Below, one piece after another: positions 17,996-28,156 of a stretch of 64,000 bases of DNA. Made by a program: the position numbers and the translations under genes. The DNA comes from Saprospiraceae bacterium UBA7687 (GTDB taxonomy: Bacteria > Bacteroidota > Bacteroidia > Chitinophagales > Saprospiraceae): NCBI GenBank assembly GCA_002482845.1, contig DLGT01000058.1:40035-104034 (forward strand), given 5' to 3'. Under the pieces are notes generated by a model. That model was given only the letters and a program-made list of their open reading frames with translations, did no database searches and was not told where the DNA came from. Position 1 is the stretch's first letter. Every line of letters begins with the position of its first letter.

Positions 17996-18928
17996 TTATT
18001 TATAAGATACCTTCAGCTTTTCAATTTTGTGACCATTCAAATAATCAGCTATTGGCATTAGTTTATTTCCTTCTGGTTTGATCTGAATAATCGAGATATA
18101 CCCATCTAGACACTTAATTTTTAAATACTTTTTTTGGTCTGTCACAATTTTGCCTACTAAAACTTCATCGTCGATTACTTCTTTTTTTGCTTCGAGTACC
18201 TTGACTTCTTTATCATCAATAACACAACAAGCAGCAGGGTAAGGACTGAGTCCTCTGATTAAGTTGTATACTTTATGTACAGATTGATCAAAATCGATTT
18301 GGCAGGTAACATGAAATAGTTTGGGTGCTTTTGTGGCTTCACTATCTTCTTGTTTGATAAAATTATATGATCCAGATTCGATCATTCTGACAGTATCTAA
18401 AATTACTTCCGCACCGAGCAGCATCATACGGTCATGGACCACACCAGTATTTTCTTCAGGTCCGATCGACATTGATCGTTTAATCAATATATCACCTGTA
18501 TCTATCTCATGTTTTAGCTTGAAACTCGTCACGCCAGTTTCTATTTCTCCATTTATGACAGCATGATGAATAGGGGCGGCACCGCGATATTTTGGTAAAA
18601 GACTTCCATGTAAGTTAAATGTACCTAATGGCGGCATATTCCATACTACTTCTGGCAACATTCTAAAAGCGACGACAATCTGTATATCTGCATTGTAAGC
18701 GCTAAGTATATTTATGAATTCAGGTGATTTTAGATTTGTAGGTTGGAGTACGGGTATGTTGTTTGAAACAGCGTATTTCTTTACAGCTGATTCTAGTAAT
18801 TGTTTGCCACCACGACCACCATAACTATCTACGCTTGTAACCACTGCCACCACATCATAATTGTTTCTAATAAGAATATCAAGACTTGCTACAGCAAATT
18901 CTGGTGTACCCATAAATATAATTCTCAT
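17996..18928 (-). CDS. fmt: Methionyl-tRNA formyltransferase
   Basis: Fmt formylates initiator Met-tRNA with 10-formyltetrahydrofolate. I place the start at 18928 (MRIIFMGTPEFAV), the classical N terminus, rather than four codons upstream, giving 310 residues. The formyltransferase signature NLHGSLLPKYRGAAP contains the catalytic asparagine, histidine and the SLLPxxRG loop, and HEIDTGDIL follows as expected. A smaller C-terminal tRNA-binding beta domain completes it. A -7-like TACTTTTG lies on the minus strand at 18959-18952 without a good -33, a possible promoter. Confidence 0.95.
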   Translation of the reverse strand: MRIIFMGTPEFAVASLDILIRNNYDVVAVVTSVDSYGGRGGKQLLESAVKKYAVSNNIPVLQPTNLKSPEFINILSAYNADIQIVVAFRMLPEVVWNMPPLGTFNLHGSLLPKYRGAAPIHHAVINGEIETGVTSFKLKHEIDTGDILIKRSMSIGPEENTGVVHDRMMLLGAEVILDTVRMIESGSYNFIKQEDSEATKAPKLFHVTCQIDFDQSVHKVYNLIRGLSPYPAACCVIDDKEVKVLEAKKEVIDDEVLVGKIVTDQKKYLKIKCLDGYISIIQIKPEGNKLMPIADYLNGHKIEKLKVSYK

Positions 18929-18959
18929 TCTATTTATCATTTAATGAAGTGCAAAAGTA

Positions 18960-19672
18960 GTTTTTAAATTTAACTGTATAGAAGGTTGGTATCTGAATTA
19001 TTAAGATATCAGATTGACTTTGGAAATTTGGGATATTTTAAAAGTATTCATTTTTGTTATGGGTTCCAAAAGAATCACAATTATTTACAACATGTGGCAC
19101 GTAGCAATATCATGATGTGTTTAAAACTATATACTTTAAATAAGGAGACACTTTGTTTCTATGATAAATTTGTAATTCGGCGCAAACTTAATATAGGCAT
19201 ATTATAATGTGTCCATATGACACATTGGTAAGTTTAATTTTTTAATTTATTAATTATATGGAATAATAAGACGACGTACATATGGCGTAATATATTTTTA
19301 TTATGGCGTAGATTTGAAGTATAAGTAATGTAGATCACATTTTACATTATGATTTTCTTTGTGACGTGTTTTTGTTATTTCATAGTACTATATATTGATT
19401 CACTTTTATTTAATTCAAATTATCAATCAATATAACTTGTTTTATTGAAATATAATTTTACAATTTCTTTACTTTAAAGCCACTTTGTTATGCTGTTTTT
19501 ACTAAATTTTTTCTTTTTATCAAATAAAATGTTCCCAACAACTTTATTGATAAGTGAATCTAATAAATCCTACAAAGTTCATCGGTTACTTAATTCCCAT
19601 CTTCATGGGTTTCTGTCGGCAAAAATCGCAATTTATTAATATTATTTTCAACAAACAAAACATTAAAGCCTT
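18960..19672 (+). other. Long non-coding regulatory gap upstream of susC
   Basis: This stretch of about 0.7 kb has no convincing gene. It is very AT-rich and holds a perfect 21-bp dyad at 19206-19226, a weaker dyad AATGTA-N10-TACATT at 19327-19348 overlapping an AGATCACATTT half-site, and a small hairpin CCCAT-CTTC-ATGGG at 19596-19609 in the presumed susC leader. A 73-codon frame at 18986-19207 has no recognisable features. The length and the dyads suggest a regulated promoter region with a long leader, but I could not fix the promoter itself. Confidence 0.55.
19206..19226. promoter_or_regulatory. 21-bp perfect dyad, candidate operator for susC
   Basis: AATGTGTC (19206-19213), spacer CATAT, then GACACATT (19219-19226): the arms are perfect reverse complements. 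It lies about 450 bases before susC and about 280 bases from the fmt start. The shape fits a dimeric transcription factor; which factor is unknown. Confidence 0.45.
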
Positions 19673-22600
19673 ATGCAAAAAGAGATTATTAAAGTCTTGA
19701 CCAATTTGGCAAGGAACACCCATTTGGTTGTCTTGCTCATCGCATTTTCTGCTTTTACAGTATCTGCACAACAGGTAACCGTAAAGGGTGTAATTAAAGA
19801 TGAAACAGGCACTGGTGTAATCGGTGCTAATATTCTTGAAGTAGGTACTGACAATGGAACAATTACCGACATTGACGGTGGATACACATTAATTGTCGCT
19901 AAAGATGCAACCATCAGAATTTCTTACACAGGTTATGTATCAAAAGAAGTGCTGGTTGGTTCTGGAGGTACATTTGATGTAAATCTAGAAGTCGACAGTG
20001 AAATCCTTGAAGAAGTAGTTGTGACGGGTTATCAGATTCAAAGGAAAAGAGATATTTCTGGAGCCGTTTCTGTAATCAACACTGGTGATATTCAGAATCT
20101 TGTGACAAGTTCATTTGCACAAAAGTTGCAAGGTAGAGCGCCAGGTGTAACGGTTAGTACTTCAGGTGCACCTGGTAGTGCTGCCAATGTGAGGATTCGT
20201 GGTATATCTTCTTTTGGAAATAATGACCCACTGTATGTCATTGATGGTGTTCCTGTACAAGATAAAGGTAATTTAAACATCAACCCGAATGACATAGAAT
20301 CCATGCAAGTATTAAAGGATCCTTCTACAGCTTCTATCTATGGATCTAGAGCATCCAATGGTGTTATCGTTATTACCACCAAAAAAGGTAAAACTGGCAA
20401 ACCAAGATTTACTTACAATGGATCACTTTCATCTGCATCCGCTGTAAAAGGATGGAATGATATCCTAATACTTAATTCAAACGAGTACTTAGATATGACA
20501 AAGCAGTTCTATAATAATGGAGGCGCAGCCTTACCTGCATATGCAAAAGGTACAAGTTTACCTAAGTACATCTATGTTAATCCAACTTTGAATACTGATG
20601 CAACATATGGAGCTGGAAGTTCGGTTGCCAATACAGTAGATTTAAGCAAATATGACAGATACTCCAATCCTATCATGGAGACAAGTGTTGGTACTGACTG
20701 GTGGGATGCTTCTACTAGAAGTGCCATGGTTCAAGACCATAGTTTTTCTGTTAGTGGTGGTACTGAAAACTTGACTTATGCAGTAGGAGCAGGAATTTTA
20801 CAACAAGAAGGTATCCTTAAGTACAATGAGTTTAATAGGTACAATGTACGTGCTAACACCATGATCAAAGTAAGTAATAAATTCAGAATAGGTGAAAACT
20901 TAAACTTTGCATATAGAACAGATGTGAACAATCCTGCTCAATCTGAACAAGGTACTATTTCAGCAATATACAAATCTTCTCCTTTGGCTCCTGTGTATGA
21001 CTTAGGTACTTCTGTGGGTGAAGATGGAGAAAGAGATTCATTTGGGGGTACAAAATCAGCCGACCTAGGTAATTCTACTAATCCGCTAGCAAGATTGTAT
21101 AGAGGCAGAAACAATGTGGCTCAAAATATGAACATCCTAGGTAATTTATTTGCTGAGTTTGATATCATAAGTGGCTTAACTTTAAAAACTGATTTCAAAC
21201 TTGACATGGGTAGCGGCTATTCTAGAGCATTCTCTTATCGTACACCTGAAAATCAAGAAGGCCAAGGTGGACAGAATTTCAGAGAAGATTGGGGTACAGG
21301 TAGAACATGGACTTGGACTAATACGGCCAATTACCAAAAACAAATTGGAGAGAAGCACTCAATTGGTGCGTTATTAGGATATGAAGCACTTCATAGTAAA
21401 GGTCGTAACATTAGCGGTACACTAAATGATTATTTCACGGTATCTGAAGATGCTTGGTACTTAAGCCCTGGTTTTGGTGATGCATCATCAAGAGGTGTCA
21501 GTTCTAATGGTGGAGAGAATAAATTGCTTTCTACTTTTGGTAAAGTAGATTATGCTTATAATGATAAATATTTTGTGTCTGCTACGGTCAGAAGAGATGG
21601 GTCATCAAGATTTTCGCCTACAAAAAGATACGCTGTATTCCCTGCTTTTTCTGCTGGATGGAGAATATCTGGAGAAGATTTCTTAAAAGATAACAGTATT
21701 ATTAATGATTTAAAATTGAGAGCAAGTTGGGGTAAGACTGGGAATGAAAATATCAGACCTTATAACTACGTAAATCAATGGGGCGGATCAATAGCGAGTG
21801 CTTTTTACGATATAAATGGTAATAATAACTCAAGTGTTACAGGATTCCATCAAACAGTTATTGGCGATCCTAACACCAAGTGGGAAGAAGGCATAAATTC
21901 AAATATAGGAATTGATGCATCTTTATTTAATGATAAAGTATCTTTAGTAATAGATGTATATAAACGTGTTACTTCTGACTTATTATACAATGCAGCTTAT
22001 CCAGGCACTGCGGGAGAAGCAAGAGTTCCTTTCAGCAATATTGCACAAATGACAAATACTGGTATTGACCTTGGTTTAGGATACAAAGGCAAGGTAAATA
22101 AGGATTTTTCTTACAACATAGACCTTAACATTTCTCATTACAAAAACGTAATTGATAAAACAGATGGTGTTACAGAATTTTTCTACCCTAATTCTGCGCA
22201 AGGACGTATAGACAATAGATTACCAATAGAATTTAATATCAATCAAATAGGAGAGTCGATTTCATCTTTCAGAGGTTATGTAGTAGAAGGCATTTATGAA
22301 GAAGGAACATCTGCTGATGAATTGTCTAAAGTTAAAATTGGTAATGCAGTTGTTGGTGGTTTAAGGTTTAAAGATATTAATGGAGATGGTGATATTACAG
22401 AGGCCGATGCAACAATTATTGGTAGTCCACATCCTACTTTAACGGGAGGTCTTAATCTTGGGGTATCATACAAAAACTTTGACCTTAATGCCTTTTTTGT
22501 AGGTTCTTATGGTAATGAAATATTTAATTACGTAAGACTTTTCACACACTTCCGACAGTTCAATTCTAATGTAGACAGAGAATATTATTTAAACAATGGT

Positions 22601-22954
22601 ACTGGTGGAAGTCCAAGATTAAATATTAACGATACTGCTAGTAGATTGGCTAGTAGTTATTATGTAGAAGATGGTTCATACCTTAGATTAGGCCAATTAC
22701 AAATTGGGTATAACATTCCACTTGCATCCAATAATAAAGCAGGAATGAAAAATTTAAAAGTTTATGTTCAAGGTCAAAATTTGTTTACCCTTACAGGATA
22801 TTCTGGATTAGACCCTGCTTTATCAAATGCAAATACAGGTGACTTCCAAGGTGGTGTTCAAGGCAATTTCTTGAATGACTTATGGACAGGTTTTGACCTC
22901 GGACAATATCCTTCTAATAAAATGTTCACTGTAGGTGTAAATGCAGAATTTTAA
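19673..22954 (+). CDS. susC: SusC/RagA-type TonB-linked outer membrane transporter
   Basis: This 1093-residue outer-membrane channel imports oligosaccharides in complex with its SusD partner, powered by TonB. A signal peptide ends near residue 33 (TVSAQ) and is followed by a carboxypeptidase-regulatory-like domain (about 35-110). Then come the segment EEVVVTGYQIQRKRDISGAV, a plug domain with LQGRAPGVTVSTSGAPGSA and a 22-strand-type barrel ending in a C-terminal phenylalanine. Length is typical. The susD gene follows after 21 bases. Given the xylulokinase and xylanase genes downstream, a xylo- or arabinoxylo-oligosaccharide substrate is plausible but inferred from context. Confidence 0.97.
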   Translation: MQKEIIKVLTNLARNTHLVVLLIAFSAFTVSAQQVTVKGVIKDETGTGVIGANILEVGTDNGTITDIDGGYTLIVAKDATIRISYTGYVSKEVLVGSGGTFDVNLEVDSEILEEVVVTGYQIQRKRDISGAVSVINTGDIQNLVTSSFAQKLQGRAPGVTVSTSGAPGSAANVRIRGISSFGNNDPLYVIDGVPVQDKGNLNINPNDIESMQVLKDPSTASIYGSRASNGVIVITTKKGKTGKPRFTYNGSLSSASAVKGWNDILILNSNEYLDMTKQFYNNGGAALPAYAKGTSLPKYIYVNPTLNTDATYGAGSSVANTVDLSKYDRYSNPIMETSVGTDWWDASTRSAMVQDHSFSVSGGTENLTYAVGAGILQQEGILKYNEFNRYNVRANTMIKVSNKFRIGENLNFAYRTDVNNPAQSEQGTISAIYKSSPLAPVYDLGTSVGEDGERDSFGGTKSADLGNSTNPLARLYRGRNNVAQNMNILGNLFAEFDIISGLTLKTDFKLDMGSGYSRAFSYRTPENQEGQGGQNFREDWGTGRTWTWTNTANYQKQIGEKHSIGALLGYEALHSKGRNISGTLNDYFTVSEDAWYLSPGFGDASSRGVSSNGGENKLLSTFGKVDYAYNDKYFVSATVRRDGSSRFSPTKRYAVFPAFSAGWRISGEDFLKDNSIINDLKLRASWGKTGNENIRPYNYVNQWGGSIASAFYDINGNNNSSVTGFHQTVIGDPNTKWEEGINSNIGIDASLFNDKVSLVIDVYKRVTSDLLYNAAYPGTAGEARVPFSNIAQMTNTGIDLGLGYKGKVNKDFSYNIDLNISHYKNVIDKTDGVTEFFYPNSAQGRIDNRLPIEFNINQIGESISSFRGYVVEGIYEEGTSADELSKVKIGNAVVGGLRFKDINGDGDITEADATIIGSPHPTLTGGLNLGVSYKNFDLNAFFVGSYGNEIFNYVRLFTHFRQFNSNVDREYYLNNGTGGSPRLNINDTASRLASSYYVEDGSYLRLGQLQIGYNIPLASNNKAGMKNLKVYVQGQNLFTLTGYSGLDPALSNANTGDFQGGVQGNFLNDLWTGFDLGQYPSNKMFTVGVNAEF

Positions 22955-22975
22955 AAACCATTAAATACAATAAAA

Positions 22976-24682
22976 ATGAGATTAATAAATAAATACCTTA
23001 TCGGGGCTGTCATGTTGACCATGTCGATATATTTTGTATCATGTGGAGATTCATTTTTGGATACAAAACTTCAAAATGCGATAACTGAAGATATCCTTTC
23101 TGAAAGACAAGCCGGTATAGATGCAAGTCTAATTAGTACTTATAAGATGCTCAATGGATTTACCAATACGGTTGGAAATGTTTGGGGAGCAGCGCCTTCT
23201 AATTACTTCTATAACTCAGCATCTGATGATCAACACAAAGGTTCAGAACCGTCGGATAATGCAGATGGATATCACGATATAAATTTGTATCAATGGTCAC
23301 CTGGATTAAAATCCTTCCGAGATAAATTCATAAGTGTATATGAAGGAGTCAATAGATCAAACAAAACGATTATCTTAGCTGATAAACTTTCTGCTAATGA
23401 CCCTACCACAGTAGAAGCAAATGTTGTAGTTAAAGCTGAAGCAAAGTTCTTACGAGCTTGGTATCATTTTGAAGCATACAAAATGTGGAAAAACATCCCT
23501 TATTATACAGAAGTTGATGTTCAAAACAACGAATTTAGAAAACCAAATGATGTGGATGTGATTCCGTTGATCATTGCTGACCTAGACGCTGCCATTGCTG
23601 ACCTTCCAGCTAATAAAACGGCTGTTGGCAGATCTGATAAAACTGTGGCTCAAGCACTAAAAGGTAAGGTGCTTTTATACAACAATGACTTCGCAGGCGC
23701 CAAAACAGCATTTGATATTGTTGTAAATTCAGGAAAATACAGTTTAAATCCTTGCTATTTTGATAATTTCAATTTAGCAACTGATAATAGTCCAGAATCA
23801 ATTTTTGCACTGCAAGCAGCTGTAAAAGATGGTGATGGTGATGGTGCAAATGGTAATTTTCTAGAAAGACTAGCAGCCCCGCACTCTGGGTCTCACACTG
23901 GCTGTTGTGGATATAACAACCCAACACAAGATTTGGCTAATGCATATCAGGTGGATGCCAATGGATTACCAGTAGCAAATTGGAATGCCAATAGAATCAC
24001 AGTTGGTGCAGCAACTCCTGTAGATCCTAGATTAGACTGGGTGATGGGTAGAACAGGCGTTCCTTATTTAGATTGGGGCGTACACTCTGATGGTTGGATT
24101 AGAGGAAATGGCTGGTCTGGATTTTATTCAGCTAAGAAAAACATGAAACTCACCACGGATGTAGCTGGAGCATCGTGGAATAATAATCAAGTGCATGCCA
24201 AAAATGTAAACTTCATCAGATATGCAGATGTATTGCTAATGTTGGCTGAAGCTGAAGTAGAAGTAGGTAGCCTTGAAAGAGCAAGAGACTTAGTCAATCA
24301 AGTGAGAAGAAGAGCAGGTGGATGCGCCCAAGGACCAGCAGAAGGCCCTGTTGCAGTCGCCATCAACGATAGTAAAATCACATGGGCAACTTACAAAGTA
24401 GGAGAATATACTGCTCCTTGGTCAAGCAAAGACGCAGCAAGAGATGCTGTCAGAAGAGAAAGAAGATTGGAGTTAGCAACAGAAGGACATAGAATATTTG
24501 ATCTTAGAAGATGGAATATTGTAAAACCAACCATCGACGCTTTCCGTGCATACGAAAAAACAGTCATCAATGGCGCACTTGACGCTGCTGGTCCTGTAGA
24601 AGCAAGACATAATGTATTTCCACTTCCTGGCGTAGAGATTGGTCTTTCCGCTGGCGCACTTAAACAAAACGAAGGATTTTAA
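22976..24682 (+). CDS. susD: SusD/RagB-type nutrient-binding surface lipoprotein
   Basis: SusD proteins form the lid of the SusC channel on the cell surface and bind the glycan. The 568-residue protein is a lipoprotein (Cys23 in YFVSCGD, followed by SFLDT, a common SusD start). It shows the tetratricopeptide-like SusD core, with AKFLRAWYHFEAYKMW and RYADVLLMLAEAEVE, and the late RRERRLELATEGHRIFDLRRW motif. It is co-transcribed with susC and closed by a strong terminator. Ligand specificity cannot be read from sequence. Confidence 0.97.
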   Translation: MRLINKYLIGAVMLTMSIYFVSCGDSFLDTKLQNAITEDILSERQAGIDASLISTYKMLNGFTNTVGNVWGAAPSNYFYNSASDDQHKGSEPSDNADGYHDINLYQWSPGLKSFRDKFISVYEGVNRSNKTIILADKLSANDPTTVEANVVVKAEAKFLRAWYHFEAYKMWKNIPYYTEVDVQNNEFRKPNDVDVIPLIIADLDAAIADLPANKTAVGRSDKTVAQALKGKVLLYNNDFAGAKTAFDIVVNSGKYSLNPCYFDNFNLATDNSPESIFALQAAVKDGDGDGANGNFLERLAAPHSGSHTGCCGYNNPTQDLANAYQVDANGLPVANWNANRITVGAATPVDPRLDWVMGRTGVPYLDWGVHSDGWIRGNGWSGFYSAKKNMKLTTDVAGASWNNNQVHAKNVNFIRYADVLLMLAEAEVEVGSLERARDLVNQVRRRAGGCAQGPAEGPVAVAINDSKITWATYKVGEYTAPWSSKDAARDAVRRERRLELATEGHRIFDLRRWNIVKPTIDAFRAYEKTVINGALDAAGPVEARHNVFPLPGVEIGLSAGALKQNEGF

Positions 24683-24706
24683 TGTGGCATTGATGTCCTA
24701 TAAAAG

Positions 24707-24736
24707 GAGAAGGTCTAAAGCCTTCTCTTTTTTTTT
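24707..24736 (+). terminator. Strong intrinsic terminator after susD
   Basis: GAGAAGG (24707-24713) and CCTTCTC (24721-24727) form a perfect 7-bp stem with a 7-base loop, followed by nine T residues. It separates susC-susD from the VCBS/xylulokinase-HTH genes. Confidence 0.9.
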
Positions 24737-24874
24737 GTTTCTTTTAGACTTAACTTTAATCACATAGAAAAGATTGCACTTTATAGTTTTCCAAATTTTA
24801 CAATTACATTTAGTTTTTTCATTTTATTTTGTAGTTTTGTCAATAATTCATTTTAGACCATTAATTCAGAAAGC

Positions 24875-27800
24875 ATGTTTTCCCCAAAAAACTTATGTAT
24901 TATATTTATTCTGATATTCATTATTTCTTGCAAACAGAATGATAATAATAAATCACAAGAAAATGAAAATTTTGTCTTGCTAAAGCCTTCTGAAACTAAA
25001 ATAGATTTTATCAATGGTGTAAAAGATCAAAAAGAATTTAATGTCCTTAATTACAGAAATTACTACAATGGGGGAGGAGTAGCCATAGGTGACTTTAATA
25101 ATGATGGACTCAAAGACATCTATTTTACTTCCAATCTCGAAGCAAATAAATTATATCTCAACAAAAGCAATATGCAGTTTGAAGACATCACAGCTACTGC
25201 TGGAGTGGCCGGTAAAGGCGCATGGAGTACAGGTGTATCGCTTGTAGATATCAATCATGATGGCTTTTTGGATATTTATGTTTGTAATTCAGGAGATGTA
25301 GCAGAAACAGATCGTAAAAATGAATTATTCATCAATAACGGTAATCTTACTTTTACAGAGGCGGCAGCTCAATACGGTCTGGACGATGATGGTTTTTCTA
25401 CCCATGCAGTTTTTTTTGATTATGATGCTGATGGAGATCTCGATTGTTTTGTCCTCAATAACAGTATGACAAATCCTAATAAAATCCAGCAAAATGCTAC
25501 GCAACAAAGGATGGTTTTTGGTACACCTGGTGGAGATAGATTATACAGAAATGATGATAATACATTTACAGATGTGACGCAGCAAGCAGGACTATTTTCA
25601 GGTGAGTCTGGTTTTGGATTGGGTGTTTCAGTAGCTGATGTGAATAATGATTTTTATCCAGATATTTTTATTTCTAATGACTTTTGGGAAAGAGATTATC
25701 TTTATATCAACCAAAAAAATGGAACATTTAAAGAGTCACTCACTGAAAGAATGACTTATGTATCTGGCAATAGTATGGGCGGTGATATTGCCGATATCAA
25801 CAATGATGGTCACATGGATATTTTCACAACAGATATGCTTCCTACTTCCAACAAAAGATTAAAGTCTGCTATCATGATGGAAGAATATTATCTAGATGAA
25901 CTCAAATCAAAAAACAGTTATTTTTTTCAATATATCCAAAACTGTCTTCACGTAAACAACGGTGATGGCACATTCAAAGAAACTGCATTTTATAGCGATG
26001 TCGCAAGCACGGATTGGAGTTGGGGCGCATTGATTTTTGATATGGACAATGATGGATTAAAAGACATTTTTGTATCCAATGGCATCTATCATGACATCAC
26101 TGACCGAGATTTTGTAGATTTTTTATCAGATAAAGAAGCCATCAAAAAAATCGTAGAAAAAACCAAAAGATCAGATTTCCGAGATTTTGTAGAATTATTG
26201 CCACACAACAAACAATCCAACTATGCTTTTATCAACCAAAGTGGTTTGAAATTCAAGAATCAATCGCAAAACTTAGGTTTAGCCGAACCAAGTTTTAGCA
26301 ATGGATCAGCGTATGGCGATCTAGATAATGACGGTGATTACGACCTTGTGGTCAATAACCTTAATATGGAAGCTTTTGTCTATAGAAATGACATCAAAAA
26401 AAATAACTTTGTAAGTATTGACCTTATCGGAAATGATAAAAACAAACTAGGCATTGGCGCTCAAGTCACAGTGTATGCAGGAGATTTAATACAAAAAAGC
26501 GAATGTATGCTATCTCGTGGATTTCAAAGTTCAGTGGACAATACTATGATATTTGGATTGGGACAAAAAACGAAAATTGATTCTATTGTAGTTGTTTGGT
26601 CAGATGCAAAAAATCAAATCATAACCAACATTCCATCGATCAACCAAAAAATAAAAATTAATTATGAGACCAATGCTTCAAAAAAAATCACTTCAACTTT
26701 AAATCAAACACCAATTTTTGAAGAAGTTTATACTAATCAAATATTCCATATTGAAAATCAATATAATGATTTTGACCATGAAAGACTCATGCCACACCAA
26801 CTCTCCAATGAAGGACCCAAAATAGTGGTTGGTGATGTAGATAAAGATGGCCAAAAAGATTTTATCATTCTAGGAGCAAAAGATCAGCCCAATCAATTAT
26901 TCATCAATAATAAAGGGAAATTTACAAAAAAAGATGTACCCGATTTTGTAAATGATCCTGGTAATGATAAAGTTTCAGGAGCATTTTTTGATTACGATCA
27001 AGATAATGACTTAGACCTTCTCGTTGGTGTAGGTGGTAATGAATACCAAGATGGTTTGATGGGTTTTGCTTCTTATTTTTATTTGAATGATGGCAAGGGC
27101 AATTTTAAAAGGGATCTGCTAGGGCCTAGTGTGACAGGATTTGTGGGTTGTGTCGAACCTTTTGATATGGACAAAGACAATGATATGGATCTTTTTATCG
27201 GTGGTCGAGCGGTACCAGGTGCTTATGGCAATATACCAAGAAGTTGGCTTCTTCGTAATGACAATCAAACATACAACGACATAACTTCAGAAGATTCAGG
27301 TCCTGTAGGTATGGTGACAAGTGCAGCTTGGGCTGATATCAACCAAGACAAATGGGCAGATTTGCTCGTAGTTGGTGAATGGATGCCTATCACAGTTTTA
27401 GCTGGAAAAGATGGACAAATACTTCAAAAACAAGGCGCAATACCCAATAGTCACGGATGGTGGAATGTCATCAAAGGCGCTGATCTGGATGGAGATGAGG
27501 ATACCGATTATATCATTGGCAATTGGGGACACAATATGAAGCTGAAAGCAAGTACCGAACGCAAACTTGCTTGTTATGTAGGTGATTTTGATAATAATAA
27601 AAAAACTGAATCGATCTTGGAATGGTATGCTTACGAAGATGAAAAACCCTTTCCTTTTGCATCAAAAACGGACCTTTCAGCCTTATTGCCATTCATAAAG
27701 AAAAAAAATCTCAAGTACTCAGAATATGCCAAAAAACAAGTAAAAGACCTTATACCAGAAGACAAACTAGCAACATCTACACAATTGTTTGTTGACAATT

Positions 27801-28156
27801 TTAGCACATCTATATTGTGGAATGAAAACAACATATTCCGTCTTGAAGCCATGCCCGATGAAGCTCAAATGTCACCTGTTTTTGCTATCGAAGCGTCAGA
27901 TTTTGACAATGATGGTCATATGGATATATTTTTAGGTGGGAACTTCTATAAATTAAAACCAGAAATGGGCAGATTAGATGGCTTTAATGGTGGATATTTC
28001 AAAGGTGATAGCAAAGGTAAATTCCAATATATCAACCACATTGCTTCTGGTCTGAAAGTTAAAGGCGAAGTCAGAGATGCTGCAATGATAGACAATGTCT
28101 TGATTGTAGCAAGGAATAATGCATCAGTTCAGTTTTTTAAAATTAACAAAAAATGA
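24875..28156 (+). CDS. VCBS/FG-GAP repeat and ASPIC/UnbV domain lipoprotein (first copy)
   Basis: This 1093-residue predicted surface or periplasmic lipoprotein has a lipobox at Cys19 (IISC). Residues about 65-510 carry repeated GD(F/I)NNDG and DxDxDGxxD motifs, the calcium-binding VCBS/FG-GAP blades of a beta propeller. An ASPIC/UnbV domain follows at about 530-605 (SRGFQSSVDNTMIFGLG), then a second propeller-like series from about 640. Such proteins are often encoded near SusC/SusD genes in Bacteroidota; binding to glycan or cell surface is the usual guess, and no enzyme motif is visible. A -7-like TAGTTTTG at 24832-24839 could start its transcript. It overlaps the next, similar gene by ATGA. 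Confidence 0.9.
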   Translation: MFSPKNLCIIFILIFIISCKQNDNNKSQENENFVLLKPSETKIDFINGVKDQKEFNVLNYRNYYNGGGVAIGDFNNDGLKDIYFTSNLEANKLYLNKSNMQFEDITATAGVAGKGAWSTGVSLVDINHDGFLDIYVCNSGDVAETDRKNELFINNGNLTFTEAAAQYGLDDDGFSTHAVFFDYDADGDLDCFVLNNSMTNPNKIQQNATQQRMVFGTPGGDRLYRNDDNTFTDVTQQAGLFSGESGFGLGVSVADVNNDFYPDIFISNDFWERDYLYINQKNGTFKESLTERMTYVSGNSMGGDIADINNDGHMDIFTTDMLPTSNKRLKSAIMMEEYYLDELKSKNSYFFQYIQNCLHVNNGDGTFKETAFYSDVASTDWSWGALIFDMDNDGLKDIFVSNGIYHDITDRDFVDFLSDKEAIKKIVEKTKRSDFRDFVELLPHNKQSNYAFINQSGLKFKNQSQNLGLAEPSFSNGSAYGDLDNDGDYDLVVNNLNMEAFVYRNDIKKNNFVSIDLIGNDKNKLGIGAQVTVYAGDLIQKSECMLSRGFQSSVDNTMIFGLGQKTKIDSIVVVWSDAKNQIITNIPSINQKIKINYETNASKKITSTLNQTPIFEEVYTNQIFHIENQYNDFDHERLMPHQLSNEGPKIVVGDVDKDGQKDFIILGAKDQPNQLFINNKGKFTKKDVPDFVNDPGNDKVSGAFFDYDQDNDLDLLVGVGGNEYQDGLMGFASYFYLNDGKGNFKRDLLGPSVTGFVGCVEPFDMDKDNDMDLFIGGRAVPGAYGNIPRSWLLRNDNQTYNDITSEDSGPVGMVTSAAWADINQDKWADLLVVGEWMPITVLAGKDGQILQKQGAIPNSHGWWNVIKGADLDGDEDTDYIIGNWGHNMKLKASTERKLACYVGDFDNNKKTESILEWYAYEDEKPFPFASKTDLSALLPFIKKKNLKYSEYAKKQVKDLIPEDKLATSTQLFVDNFSTSILWNENNIFRLEAMPDEAQMSPVFAIEASDFDNDGHMDIFLGGNFYKLKPEMGRLDGFNGGYFKGDSKGKFQYINHIASGLKVKGEVRDAAMIDNVLIVARNNASVQFFKINKK

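Noticed and set aside
18986..19207. 73-codon plus-strand frame upstream of susC
   Set aside because: No motif, no signal peptide, no start context; fits chance coding in AT-rich regulatory DNA.
19325..19340. Full Crp-type site
   Set aside because: Only the right half AGATCACATTT fits; the left half matches poorly, so it was not called as a separate regulatory feature.
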